Source: Tritrichomonas musculus (lineage: Eukaryota > Parabasalia > Tritrichomonadida > Tritrichomonadidae). From it: a stretch of 64,000 nucleotides of DNA. This document shows positions 41,801-54,800 of this stretch, piece by piece. The stretch is from NCBI GenBank assembly GCA_039105265.1, contig JAPFFF010000053.1, forward strand, positions 1 to 64,000. The letters are read 5' to 3'. The notes under the pieces are model-generated. The model did not search any database and had not been told where the DNA came from. It saw nothing but the letters and a program-made list of their open reading frames with translations. The position numbers were made by a program, and so were the translations under genes. How positions within the stretch are numbered: the stretch's first letter is position 1; each line of letters starts with the position of its first letter.

Positions 41801-42895
41801 ATGGTTCAACTTCAGTTCTCGTTGAATCTGATGGTTCAACTGCAGTTCTCGTTGAATCTTATGGTTCAACTGCAGTTATCGTTGAATCTGATGGTTCAAC
41901 TGCAGTTGTCGTTGCATCTGATGATTCAACTGCAGTTCTCGTTGAATCTGATGATTCAACTGCAGTTCTCGTTGAATCTGATGATTCAACTGCAGTTCTT
42001 GTTGCATCTTATTATTAAACTGCAGTTATCGTTGAATCTGATGGTTCAACCGCAGTTGTCGTTGAATCTGATGGTTCAACTGCAGTTGTCGTTGCATCTT
42101 ATTATTAAACTGCAGTTATCGTTGAATCTGATGGTTCAACTGCAGTTGTCGTTGCATCTTATTATTAAACTGCAGTTATCGTTGAATCTGATGATTCAAC
42201 TGCAGTTCTTGTTGCATCTTATTATTAAACTGCAGTTCTCGTTGAATCTGATGGTTCAACTGCAGTTGTCGTTGCATCTGATGATTCAACTGCAGTTCTC
42301 GTTGAATCTGATGATTCAACTGCAGTTCTCGTTGAATCTGATGATTCAACTGCAGTTCTTGTTGCATCTTATTATTAAACTGCAGTTCTCGTTGCATCTG
42401 ATGATTCAACTGCAGTTCTTGTTGCATCTTAATATTAAACGGCAGTTCTCGTTGCATCTGATGATTCAACTGCAGTTCTCGTTGAATCTGATGATTCAAC
42501 TGCAGTTGTCGTTGCATCTGATGATTCAACTGCAGTTCTTGTTGCATCTTAATATTAAACGGCAGTTCTTGTTGCATCTGATGGTTCAACTGCAGTTCTC
42601 GTTGAATCTGATGATTCAACTGCAGTTCTCGTTGCATCTGATGATTCAACTGCAGTTCTCGTTGCATCTGATGATTCAACTGCAGTTCTCGTTGAATCTG
42701 ATGATTCAACTGCAATTCTTGTTGCATCTTATTATTAAACTGCAGTTATCGTTGAATCTGATGGTTCAACTGCAGTTGTCGTTGAATCTGATGATTCAAC
42801 TGCAGTTCTCGTTGAATCTGATGATTCAACTACAGTTCTTGTTTCATCTTATTATTAAACTGCAGTTCTTGTTGCATCTGATGGTTCAATTGCAG
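26831..42895 (-). repeat. 30-bp satellite array, right arm inner part (inverted orientation)
   Basis: About 535 units of 30 bp have a consensus that is the exact reverse complement of the left-arm unit (CTCGTTGAATCTGATGATTC followed by AACTGCAGTT). The LNHQIQRELQ frame is therefore on the minus strand here and, as in the left arm, reads toward the transposase gene. Variant modules include CTTGTTTCATCTTATTATTA, CTTAATATTAAACGGCAG or GGTAG, and GATGGTTC. Higher-order copies are visible: a 77-codon plus-strand open segment starts at 31,052, 33,542 and 36,992; another pair starts at 37,772 and 39,332; and a 6,060-bp offset links 35,096-35,467 to 41,156-41,527. Variant content differs from the left arm, so the arms are homologous but not mirror copies. 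Confidence 0.95.
38252..41155 (-). repeat. Nested higher-order copies within the right arm
   Basis: The stretch beginning at 38,252 recurs at 39,812 (offset 1,560 bp, 52 units) with almost the same unit order, including the GGTAG unit pairs before it (38,221 and 39,781). The neighbouring pair at 37,772 and 39,332 has the same 1,560-bp offset. The continuation toward 40,700-41,150 matches 34,650-35,090 at an offset of 6,060 bp. Whole-unit offsets again point to unequal exchange or tandem duplication. The limits given are approximate. Confidence 0.7.
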
Positions 42896-45800
42896 TTGTA
42901 GCTGAATCTAATGGTTCAAATTGCAGTTGTAGATTAATCTGATGGTTCAATTGAAGTTGTAGCTGAATCTGATGGTTCAATTGAAGTTGCAGCTGAATCT
43001 GATGGTTCAATTGAAGTTGCAGCTGAATCTAATGGTTAAATTGCAGTTGTAGTTCAATCTGATTGTTCAAATTGCAGTTGTAGCTGAATCTGATGGTTCA
43101 ATTGCAGTTGTAGTTTAATCTGATGGTTCAAATTGCAGTTGTAGATTAATCTGATGGTTCAATTGAAGTTGTAGCTGAATCTGATGGTTCAATTGAAGTT
43201 GCAGCTGAATCTGATGGTTCAATTGAAGTTGCAGCTGAATCTAATGGTTAAATTGCAGTTGTAGTTCAATCTGATTGTTCAAATTGCAGTTGTAGTTTAA
43301 TCTAATGGTTCAAATTGCAGTTGCAGCTGAATCTAATGGTTCAATTGCAGTTGTAGTTTAATCTGATGGTTCAATTGCAGTTGTAGTTTAATCTGATGGT
43401 TCAATTGCAGTTGTAGTTTAATCTGATGGTTCAATTGCAGTTGTAGTTTAATCTGATGGTTCAAATTGCAGTTGTAGCTGAATCTAATGGTTCAAATTGC
43501 AGTTGTAGATTAATCTGATGGTTCAATTGAAGTTGCAGCTGAATCTGATGGTTCAATTGAAGTTGCAGCTGAATCTAATGGTTAAATTGCAGTTGTAGTT
43601 CAATCTGATTGTTCAAATTGCAGTTGTAGCTGAATCTGATGGTTCAATTGCAGTTGTAGTTTAATCTGATGGTTCAAATTGCAGTTGTAGATTAATCTGA
43701 TGGTTCAATTGAAGTTGTAGCTGAATCTGATGGTTCAATTGAAGTTGCAGCTGAATCTGATGGTTCAATTGAAGTTGCAGCTGAATCTAATGGTTAAATT
43801 GCAGTTGTAGTTCAATCTGATTGTTCAAATTGCAGTTGTAGTTTAATCTAATGGTTCAAATTGCAGTTGCAGCTGAATCTGATGGTTCAATTGCAGTTGT
43901 AGTTTAATCTGATGGTTCAATTGCAGTTGTAGATTAATCTGATGGTTCAATTGAAGTTGCAGCTGAATCTGATGGTTCAATTGAAGTTGCAGCTGAATCT
44001 AATGGTTAAATTGCAGTTGTAGTTCAATCTGATTGTTCAAATTGCAGTTGTAGCTGAATCTGATGGTTCAATTGCAGTTGTAGTTTAATCTGATGGTTCA
44101 AATTGCAGTTGTAGATTAATCTGATGGTTCAAATTGCAGTTGTAGATTAATCTGATGGTTCAATTGAAGTTGTAGCTGAATCTGATGGTTCAATTGAAGT
44201 TGCAGCTGAATCTGATGGTTCAATTGAAGTTGCAGCTGAATCTAATGGTTAAATTGCAGTTGTAGTTCAATCTGATTGTTCAAATTGCAGTTGTAGCTGA
44301 ATCTGATGGTTCAATTGCAGTTGTAGTTTAATCTGATGGTTCAAATTGCAGTTGTAGATTAATCTGATGGTTCAATTGAAGTTGTAGCTGAATCTGATGG
44401 TTCAATTGAAGTTGCAGCTGAATCTGATGGTTCAATTGAAGTTGCAGCTGAATCTAATGGTTAAATTGCAGTTGTAGTTCAATCTGATTGTTCAAATTGC
44501 AGTTGTAGTTTAATCTAATGGTTCAAATTGCAGTTGCAGCTGAATCTGATGGTTCAATTGCAGTTGTAGTTTAATCTGATGGTTCAATTGCAGTTGTAGT
44601 TTAATCTGATGGTTCAATTGCAGTTGTAGTTTAATCTGATGGTTCAATTGCAGTTGTAGTTTAATCTGATGGTTCAAATTGCAGTTGTAGCTGAATCTAA
44701 TGGTTCAAATTGCAGTTGTAGATTAATCTGATGGTTCAATTGAAGTTGCAGCTGAATCTGATGGTTCAATTGAAGTTGCAGCTGAATCTAATGGTTAAAT
44801 TGCAGTTGTAGTTCAATCTGATTGTTCAAATTGCAGTTGTAGCTGAATCTGATGGTTCAATTGCAGTTGTAGTTTAATCTGATGGTTCAAATTGCAGTTG
44901 TAGATTAATCTGATGGTTCAATTGAAGTTGTAGCTGAATCTGATGGTTCAATTGAAGTTGCAGCTGAATCTGATGGTTCAATTGAAGTTGCAGCTGAATC
45001 TAATGGTTAAATTGCAGTTGTAGTTCAATCTGATTGTTCAAATTGCAGTTGTAGTTTAATCTAATGGTTCAAATTGCAGTTGCAGCTGAATCTGATGGTT
45101 CAATTGCAGTTGTAGTTTAATCTGATGGTTCAATTGCAGTTGTAGATTAATCTGATGGTTCAATTGAAGTTGCAGCTGAATCTGATGGTTCAATTGAAGT
45201 TGCAGCTGAATCTAATGGTTAAATTGCAGTTGTAGTTCAATCTGATTGTTCAAATTGCAGTTGTAGCTGAATCTGATGGTTCAATTGCAGTTGTAGTTTA
45301 ATCTGATGGTTCAAATTGCAGTTGTAGATTAATCTGATGGTTCAAATTGCAGTTGTAGATTAATCTGATGGTTCAATTGAAGTTGTAGCTGAATCTGATG
45401 GTTCAATTGAAGTTGCAGCTGAATCTGATGGTTCAATTGAAGTTGCAGCTGAATCTAATGGTTAAATTGCAGTTGTAGTTCAATCTGATTGTTCAAATTG
45501 CAGTTGTAGCTGAATCTGATGGTTCAATTGCAGTTGTAGTTTAATCTGATGGTTCAAATTGCAGTTGTAGATTAATCTGATGGTTCAATTGAAGTTGTAG
45601 CTGAATCTGATGGTTCAATTGAAGTTGCAGCTGAATCTGATGGTTCAATTGAAGTTGCAGCTGAATCTAATGGTTAAATTGCAGTTGTAGTTCAATCTGA
45701 TTGTTCAAATTGCAGTTGTAGTTTAATCTAATGGTTCAAATTGCAGTTGCAGCTGAATCTGATGGTTCAATTGCAGTTGTAGTTTAATCTGATGGTTCAA

Positions 45801-48800
45801 TTGCAGTTGTAGTTTAATCTGATGGTTCAATTGCAGTTGTAGTTTAATCTGATGGTTCAATTGCAGTTGTAGTTTAATCTGATGGTTCAATTGCAGTTGT
45901 AGTTTAATCTGATGGTTCAATTGCAGTTGTAGTTTAATCTGATGGTTCAAATTGCAGTTGTAGCTGAATCTAATGGTTCAATTGAAGTTGCAGCTGAATC
46001 TGATGGTTCAATTGCAGTTGTAGTTTAATCTGATGGTTCAAATTGCAGTTGTAGATTAATCTGATGGTTCAATTGAAGTTGTAGCTGAATCTGATGGTTC
46101 AATTGAAGTTGCAGCTGAATCTGATGGTTCAATTGAAGTTGCAGCTGAATCTAATGGTTAAATTGCAGTTGTAGTTCAATCTGATTGTTCAAATTGCAGT
46201 TGTAGTTTAATCTAATGGTTCAAATTGCAGTTGCAGCTGAATCTGATGGTTCAATTGCAGTTGTAGTTTAATCTGATGGTTCAATTGCAGTTGTAGTTTA
46301 ATCTGATGGTTCAATTGCAGTTGTAGTTTAATCTGATGGTTCAATTGCAGTTGTAGTTTAATCTGATGGTTCAATTGCAGTTGTAGTTTAATCTGATGGT
46401 TCAAATTGCAGTTGTAGCTGAATCTAATGGTTCAAATTGCAGTTGTAGATTAATCTGATGGTTCAATTGAAGTTGCAGCTGAATCTGATGGTTCAATTGA
46501 AGTTGCAGCTGAATCTAATGGTTAAATTGCAGTTGTAGTTCAATCTGATTGTTCAAATTGCAGTTGTAGCTGAATCTGATGGTTCAATTGCAGTTGTAGC
46601 TGAATCTGATGGTTCAATTGCAGTTGTAGTTTAATCTGATGGTTCAAATTGCAGTTGTAGCTGAATCTAATGGTTCAAATTGCAGTTGTAGATTAATCTG
46701 ATGGTTCAATTGAAGTTGCAGCTGAATCTGATGGTTCAATTGAAGTTGCAGCTGAATCTAATGGTTAAATTGCAGTTGTAGTTCAATCTGATTGTTCAAA
46801 TTGCAGTTGTAGTTTAATCTAATGGTTCAAATTGCAGTTGCAGCTGAATCTGATGGTTCAATTGCAGTTGTAGTTTAATCTGATGGTTCAATTGCAGTTG
46901 TAGATTAATCTGATGGTTCAATTGAAGTTGCAGCTGAATCTGATGGTTCAATTGAAGTTGCAGCTGAATCTAATGGTTAAATTGCAGTTGTAGTTCAATC
47001 TGATTGTTCAAATTGCAGTTGTAGCTGAATCTGATGGTTCAATTGCAGTTGTAGTTTAATCTGATGGTTCAAATTGCAGTTGTAGATTAATCTGATGGTT
47101 CAAATTGCAGTTGTAGATTAATCTGATGGTTCAATTGAAGTTGTAGCTGAATCTGATGGTTCAATTGAAGTTGCAGCTGAATCTGATGGTTCAATTGAAG
47201 TTGCAGCTGAATCTAATGGTTAAATTGCAGTTGTAGTTCAATCTGATTGTTCAAATTGCAGTTGTAGCTGAATCTGATGGTTCAATTGCAGTTGTAGTTT
47301 AATCTGATGGTTCAAATTGCAGTTGTAGATTAATCTGATGGTTCAATTGAAGTTGTAGCTGAATCTGATGGTTCAATTGAAGTTGCAGCTGAATCTGATG
47401 GTTCAATTGAAGTTGCAGCTGAATCTAATGGTTAAATTGCAGTTGTAGTTCAATCTGATTGTTCAAATTGCAGTTGTAGTTTAATCTAATGGTTCAAATT
47501 GCAGTTGCAGCTGAATCTGATGGTTCAATTGCAGTTGTAGTTTAATCTGATGGTTCAATTGCAGTTGTAGTTTAATCTGATGGTTCAATTGCAGTTGTAG
47601 TTTAATCTGATGGTTCAATTGCAGTTGTAGTTTAATCTGATGGTTCAAATTGCAGTTGTAGCTGAATCTAATGGTTCAAATTGCAGTTGTAGATTAATCT
47701 GATGGTTCAATTGAAGTTGCAGCTGAATCTGATGGTTCAATTGAAGTTGCAGCTGAATCTAATGGTTAAATTGCAGTTGTAGTTCAATCTGATTGTTCAA
47801 ATTGCAGTTGTAGCTGAATCTGATGGTTCAATTGCAGTTGTAGTTTAATCTGATGGTTCAAATTGCAGTTGTAGATTAATCTGATGGTTCAATTGAAGTT
47901 GTAGCTGAATCTGATGGTTCAATTGAAGTTGCAGCTGAATCTGATGGTTCAATTGAAGTTGCAGCTGAATCTAATGGTTAAATTGCAGTTGTAGTTCAAT
48001 CTGATTGTTCAAATTGCAGTTGTAGTTTAATCTAATGGTTCAAATTGCAGTTGCAGCTGAATCTGATGGTTCAATTGCAGTTGTAGTTTAATCTGATGGT
48101 TCAATTGCAGTTGTAGATTAATCTGATGGTTCAATTGAAGTTGCAGCTGAATCTGATGGTTCAATTGAAGTTGCAGCTGAATCTAATGGTTAAATTGCAG
48201 TTGTAGTTCAATCTGATTGTTCAAATTGCAGTTGTAGCTGAATCTGATGGTTCAATTGCAGTTGTAGTTTAATCTGATGGTTCAAATTGCAGTTGTAGAT
48301 TAATCTGATGGTTCAATTGAAGTTGTAGCTGAATCTGATGGTTCAATTGAAGTTGCAGCTGAATCTGATGGTTCAATTGAAGTTGCAGCTGAATCTAATG
48401 GTTAAATTGCAGTTGTAGTTCAATCTGATTGTTCAAATTGCAGTTGTAGCTGAATCTGATGGTTCAATTGCAGTTGTAGTTTAATCTGATGGTTCAAATT
48501 GCAGTTGTAGATTAATCTGATGGTTCAATTGAAGTTGTAGCTGAATCTGATGGTTCAATTGAAGTTGCAGCTGAATCTGATGGTTCAATTGAAGTTGCAG
48601 CTGAATCTAATGGTTAAATTGCAGTTGTAGTTCAATCTGATTGTTCAAATTGCAGTTGTAGTTTAATCTAATGGTTCAAATTGCAGTTGCAGCTGAATCT
48701 GATGGTTCAATTGCAGTTGTAGTTTAATCTGATGGTTCAATTGCAGTTGTAGTTTAATCTGATGGTTCAATTGCAGTTGTAGTTTAATCTGATGGTTCAA

Positions 48801-51800
48801 TTGCAGTTGTAGTTTAATCTGATGGTTCAATTGCAGTTGTAGTTTAATCTGATGGTTCAATTGCAGTTGTAGTTTAATCTGATGGTTCAAATTGCAGTTG
48901 TAGCTGAATCTAATGGTTCAAATTGCAGTTGTAGTTCAATCTAATTGTTCAAATTGCAGTTGTAGCTGAATCTGATGGTTCAATTGCAGTTGTAGTTTAA
49001 TCTGATGGTTCAAATTGCAGTTGTAGATTAATCTGATGGTTCAATTGAAGTTGTAGCTGAATCTGATGGTTCAATTGAAGTTGCAGCTGAATCTGATGGT
49101 TCAATTGAAGTTGCAGCTGAATCTAATGGTTAAATTGCAGTTGTAGTTCAATCTGATTGTTCAAATTGCAGTTGTAGTTTAATCTAATGGTTCAAATTGC
49201 AGTTGCAGCTGAATCTGATGGTTCAATTGCAGTTGTAGTTTAATCTGATGGTTCAATTGCAGTTGTAGTTTAATCTGATGGTTCAAATTGCAGTTGTAGC
49301 TGAATCTAATGGTTCAAATTGCAGTTGTAGATTAATCTGATGGTTCAATTGAAGTTGCAGCTGAATCTGATGGTTCAATTGAAGTTGCAGCTGAATCTAA
49401 TGGTTAAATTGCAGTTGTAGTTCAATCTGATTGTTCAAATTGCAGTTGTAGCTGAATCTGATGGTTCAATTGCAGTTGTAGTTTAATCTGATGGTTCAAA
49501 TTGCAGTTGTAGATTAATCTGATGGTTCAAATTGCAGTTGTAGATTAATCTGATGGTTCAATTGAAGTTGTAGCTGAATCTGATGGTTCAATTGAAGTTG
49601 CAGCTGAATCTGATGGTTCAATTGAAGTTGCAGCTGAATCTAATGGTTAAATTGCAGTTGTAGTTCAATCTGATTGTTCAAATTGCAGTTGTAGCTGAAT
49701 CTGATGGTTCAATTGCAGTTGTAGTTTAATCTGATGGTTCAAATTGCAGTTGTAGATTAATCTGATGGTTCAATTGAAGTTGTAGCTGAATCTGATGGTT
49801 CAATTGAAGTTGCAGCTGAATCTGATGGTTCAATTGAAGTTGCAGCTGAATCTAATGGTTAAATTGCAGTTGTAGTTCAATCTGATTGTTCAAATTGCAG
49901 TTGTAGTTTAATCTAATGGTTCAAATTGCAGTTGCAGCTGAATCTGATGGTTCAATTGCAGTTGTAGTTTAATCTGATGGTTCAATTGCAGTTGTAGTTT
50001 AATCTGATGGTTCAATTGCAGTTGTAGTTTAATCTGATGGTTCAATTGCAGTTGTAGTTTAATCTGATGGTTCAATTGCAGTTGTAGTTTAATCTGATGG
50101 TTCAATTGCAGTTGTAGTTTAATCTGATGGTTCAAATTGCAGTTGTAGCTGAATCTAATGGTTCAATTGAAGTTGCAGCTGAATCTGATGGTTCAATTGC
50201 AGTTGTAGTTTAATCTGATGGTTCAAATTGCAGTTGTAGATTAATCTGATGGTTCAATTGAAGTTGTAGCTGAATCTGATGGTTCAATTGAAGTTGCAGC
50301 TGAATCTGATGGTTCAATTGAAGTTGCAGCTGAATCTAATGGTTAAATTGCAGTTGTAGTTCAATCTGATTGTTCAAATTGCAGTTGTAGTTTAATCTAA
50401 TGGTTCAAATTGCAGTTGCAGCTGAATCTGATGGTTCAATTGCAGTTGTAGTTTAATCTGATGGTTCAATTGCAGTTGTAGTTTAATCTGATGGTTCAAT
50501 TGCAGTTGTAGTTTAATCTGATGGTTCAATTGCAGTTGTAGTTTAATCTGATGGTTCAATTGCAGTTGTAGTTTAATCTGATGGTTCAATTGCAGTTGTA
50601 GTTTAATCTGATGGTTCAAATTGCAGTTGTAGCTGAATCTAATGGTTCAAATTGCAGTTGTAGTTCAATCTAATTGTTCAAATTGCAGTTGTAGCTGAAT
50701 CTGATGGTTCAATTGCAGTTGTAGTTTAATCTGATGGTTCAAATTGCAGTTGTAGATTAATCTGATGGTTCAATTGAAGTTGTAGCTGAATCTGATGGTT
50801 CAATTGAAGTTGCAGCTGAATCTGATGGTTCAATTGAAGTTGCAGCTGAATCTAATGGTTAAATTGCAGTTGTAGTTCAATCTGATTGTTCAAATTGCAG
50901 TTGTAGTTTAATCTAATGGTTCAAATTGCAGTTGCAGCTGAATCTGATGGTTCAATTGCAGTTGTAGTTTAATCTGATGGTTCAATTGCAGTTGTAGTTT
51001 AATCTGATGGTTCAAATTGCAGTTGTAGCTGAATCTAATGGTTCAAATTGCAGTTGTAGATTAATCTGATGGTTCAATTGAAGTTGCAGCTGAATCTGAT
51101 GGTTCAATTGAAGTTGCAGCTGAATCTAATGGTTAAATTGCAGTTGTAGTTCAATCTGATTGTTCAAATTGCAGTTGTAGCTGAATCTGATGGTTCAATT
51201 GCAGTTGTAGTTTAATCTGATGGTTCAAATTGCAGTTGTAGATTAATCTGATGGTTCAAATTGCAGTTGTAGATTAATCTGATGGTTCAATTGAAGTTGT
51301 AGCTGAATCTGATGGTTCAATTGAAGTTGCAGCTGAATCTAATGGTTAAATTGCAGTTGTAGTTTAATCTGATGATTCAACTGCAGTTGTAGTTTAATCT
51401 AATGGTTCAAATTGCAGTTGCAGCTGAATCTGATGGTTCAATTGCAGTTGTAGTTTAATCTGATGGTTCAATTGCAGTTGTAGTTTAATCTGATGGTTCA
51501 ATTGCAGTTGTAGTTTAATCTGATGGTTCAATTGCAGTTGTAGCTGAATCTGATGGTTCAAATTGCAGTTGTAGCTGAATCTGATGGTTCAAATTGCAGT
51601 TGTAGTTTAATCTAATGGTTCAAATTGCAGTTGTAGCTGAATCTGATGGTTCAATTGCAGTTGTAGTTTAATCTGATGGTTCAAATTGCAGTTGTAGATT
51701 AATCTGATGGTTCAAATTGCAGTTGTAGATTAATCTGATGGTTCAATTGAAGTTGTAGCTGAATCTGATGGTTCAATTGAAGTTGCAGCTGAATCTAATG

Positions 51801-54800
51801 GTTAAATTGCAGTTGTAGTTTAATCTGATGATTCAACTGCAGTTGTAGTTTAATCTAATGGTTCAAATTGCAGTTGCAGCTGAATCTGATGGTTCAATTG
51901 CAGTTGTAGTTTAATCTGATGGTTCAATTGCAGTTGTAGTTTAATCTGATGGTTCAATTGCAGTTGTAGTTTAATCTGATGGTTCAATTGCAGTTGTAGT
52001 TTAATCTGATGGTTCAAATTGCAGTTGTAGCTGAATCTGATGGTTCAAATTGCAGTTACAGCTGAATCTAATGGTTCAAATTACAGTTGTAGTTTAATCT
52101 GATGATTCAACTGCAGTTGTAGCTGAATCTGATGGTTCAATTGCAGTTGTAGCTGAATCTGATGGTTCAAATTGCAGTTGTAGTTTAATCTGATGGTTCA
52201 ATTGCAGTTGTAGTTTAATCTAATGGTTCAAATTGCAGTTGTAGTTTAATCTGATGGTTCAATTGCAGTTGTAGTTTAATCTATTGATTAAATTGCAGTT
52301 GTAGTTTAATCTGATGGTTCAATTGCAGTTGTAGTTTAATCTATTGATTAAATTGCAGTTGTAGTTTAATCTAATGGTTCAAATTGCAGTTGTAGTTTAA
52401 TCTGATGGTTCAATTGCAGTTGTAGTTTAATCTGATGGTTCAATTGCAGTTGTAGCTGAATCTGATGGTTCAATTGAAGTTGCAGCTGAATCTAATGGTT
52501 CAATTGCAGTTGTAGTTTAATCTGATGGTTCAAATTGCAGTTGTAGTTTAATCTGATGGTTCAATTGCAGTTGTAGTTTAATCTGATGGTTCAATTGCAG
52601 TTGTAGCTGAATCTGATGGTTCAATTGCAGTTGTAGTTTAATCTAATGGTTCAATTGCAGTTGTAGTTTAATCTAATGGTTCAATTGCAGTTGTAGTTTA
52701 ATCTGATGGTTCAAATTGCAGTTGTAGCTGAATCTGATGGTTCAAATTGCAGTTGTAGTTTAATCTGATGGTTCAATTGCAGTTGTAGCTGAATCTGATG
52801 GTTCAATTGAAGTTGCAGCTGAATCTAATGGTTCAATTGCAGTTGTAGTTTAATCTGATGGTTCAAATTGTAGTTGCAGCTGAATCTAATGGTTCAAATT
52901 GCAGTTGTAGTTTAATCTGATGGTTCAAATTGCAGTTGTAGCTGAATCTGATGGTTCAATTGCAGTTGCAGCTGAATCTAATGGTTCAAATTGCAGTTGT
53001 AGTTTAATCTGATGGTTCAATTGCAGTTGTAGCTGAATCTGATGGTTCAATTGCAGTTGTAGTTTAATCTGATGGTTCAAATTGCAGTTGTAGCTGAATC
53101 TGATGGTTCAAATTGCAGTTACAGCTGAATCTAATGGTTCAAATTACAGTTGTAGTTTAATCTGATGGTTCAATTGCAGTTGTAGCTGAATCTGATGGTT
53201 CAATTGCAGTTGCAGCTGAATCTAATGGTTCAATTGCAGTTGTAGCTGAATCTGATGGTTCAAATTGTAGTTTTAGCTGAATCTAATGGTTCAATTGCAG
53301 TTGTAGCTGAATCTGATGGTTCAATTGCAGTTGTAGTTTAATCTAATGGTTCAATTGCAGTTGTAGTTTAATCTGATGGTTCAAATTGCAGTTGCAGCTG
53401 AATCTAATGGTTCAAATTGCAGTTGTAGTTTAATCTGATGGTTCAATTGCAGTTGTAGCTGAATCTGATGGTTCAATTGCAGTTGTAGTTTAATCTGATG
53501 GTTCAAATTGCAGTTGTAGCTGAATCTGATGGTTCAAATTGCAGTTACAGCTGAATCTAATGGTTCAAATTACAGTTGTAGTTTAATCTGATGATTCAAC
53601 TGCAGTTGTAGCTGAATCTGATGGTTCAATTGCAGTTGTAGCTGAATCTGATGGTTCAAATTGCAGTTGTAGTTTAATCTGATGGTTCAATTGCAGTTGT
53701 AGTTTAATCTAATGGTTCAAATTGCAGTTGTAGTTTAATCTGATGGTTCAATTGCAGTTGTAGTTTAATCTATTGATTAAATTGCAGTTGTAGTTTAATC
53801 TGATGGTTCAATTGCAGTTGTAGTTTAATCTATTGATTAAATTGCAGTTGTAGTTTAATCTAATGGTTCAAATTGCAGTTGTAGTTTAATCTGATGGTTC
53901 AATTGCAGTTGTAGTTTAATCTGATGGTTCAATTGCAGTTGTAGCTGAATCTGATGGTTCAATTGAAGTTGCAGCTGAATCTAATGGTTCAATCGCAGTT
54001 GTAGTTTAATCTGATGGTTCAAATTGCAGTTGTAGTTTAATCTGATGGTTCAATTGCAGTTGTAGTTTAATCTGATGGTTCAATTGCAGTTGTAGTTTAA
54101 TCTGATGGTTCAATTGCAGTTGTAGTTTAATCTGATGGTTCAAATTGCAGTTGTAGCTGAATCTGATGGTTCAATTGCAGTTGTAGTTTAATCTGATAAT
54201 TCAATTGCAGTTGTAGTTTAATCTGATGGTTCAAATTGCGGTTGTAGTTTAATCTGATGGTTCAAATTGCAGTTGTAGCTGAATCTGATGGTTCAACTGC
54301 AGTTGTAGTTTAATCTAATGGTTCAAATTGCAGTTGCAGCTGAATCTGATGGTTCAAATTGCAGTTGTAGTTTAATCTGATGGTTCAATTGCAGTTGTAG
54401 TTTAATCTGATGGTTCAATTGCAGTTGTAGCTGAATCTGATGGTTCAATTGAAGTTGCAGCTGAATCTAATGGTTCAATTGCAGTTGTAGCTGAATCTGA
54501 TGGTTCAATTGCAGTTGTAGTTTAATCTAATGGTTCAATTGCAGTTGTAGTTTAATCTAATGGTTCAATTGCAGTTGTAGTTTAATCTGATGGTTCAAAT
54601 TGCAGTTGTAGCTGAATCTGATGGTTCAAATTGCAGTTGTAGTTTAATCTGATGGTTCAATTGCAGTTGTAGCTGAATCTGATGGTTCAATTGAAGTTGC
54701 AGCTGAATCTAATGGTTCAATTGCAGTTGTAGTTTAATCTGATGGTTCAAATTGCAGTTGCAGCTGAATCTAATGGTTCAAATTGCAGTTGTAGTTTAAT

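Noticed and set aside
26756-42901. Plus-strand hydrophobic repeat proteins (LMIQLQFSLN) in the right array
   Set aside because: These are the complement of the same satellite frame, with no distinct N-terminus or signal sequence. They are shadows of the repeat.
45723-50619. 75-codon minus-strand frames in the outer satellite (NHQIKLQLQL repeats)
   Set aside because: They are runs of uniform 30-bp units between 31-bp units and end wherever a 31-bp unit shifts the frame, so they are by-products of the repeat.
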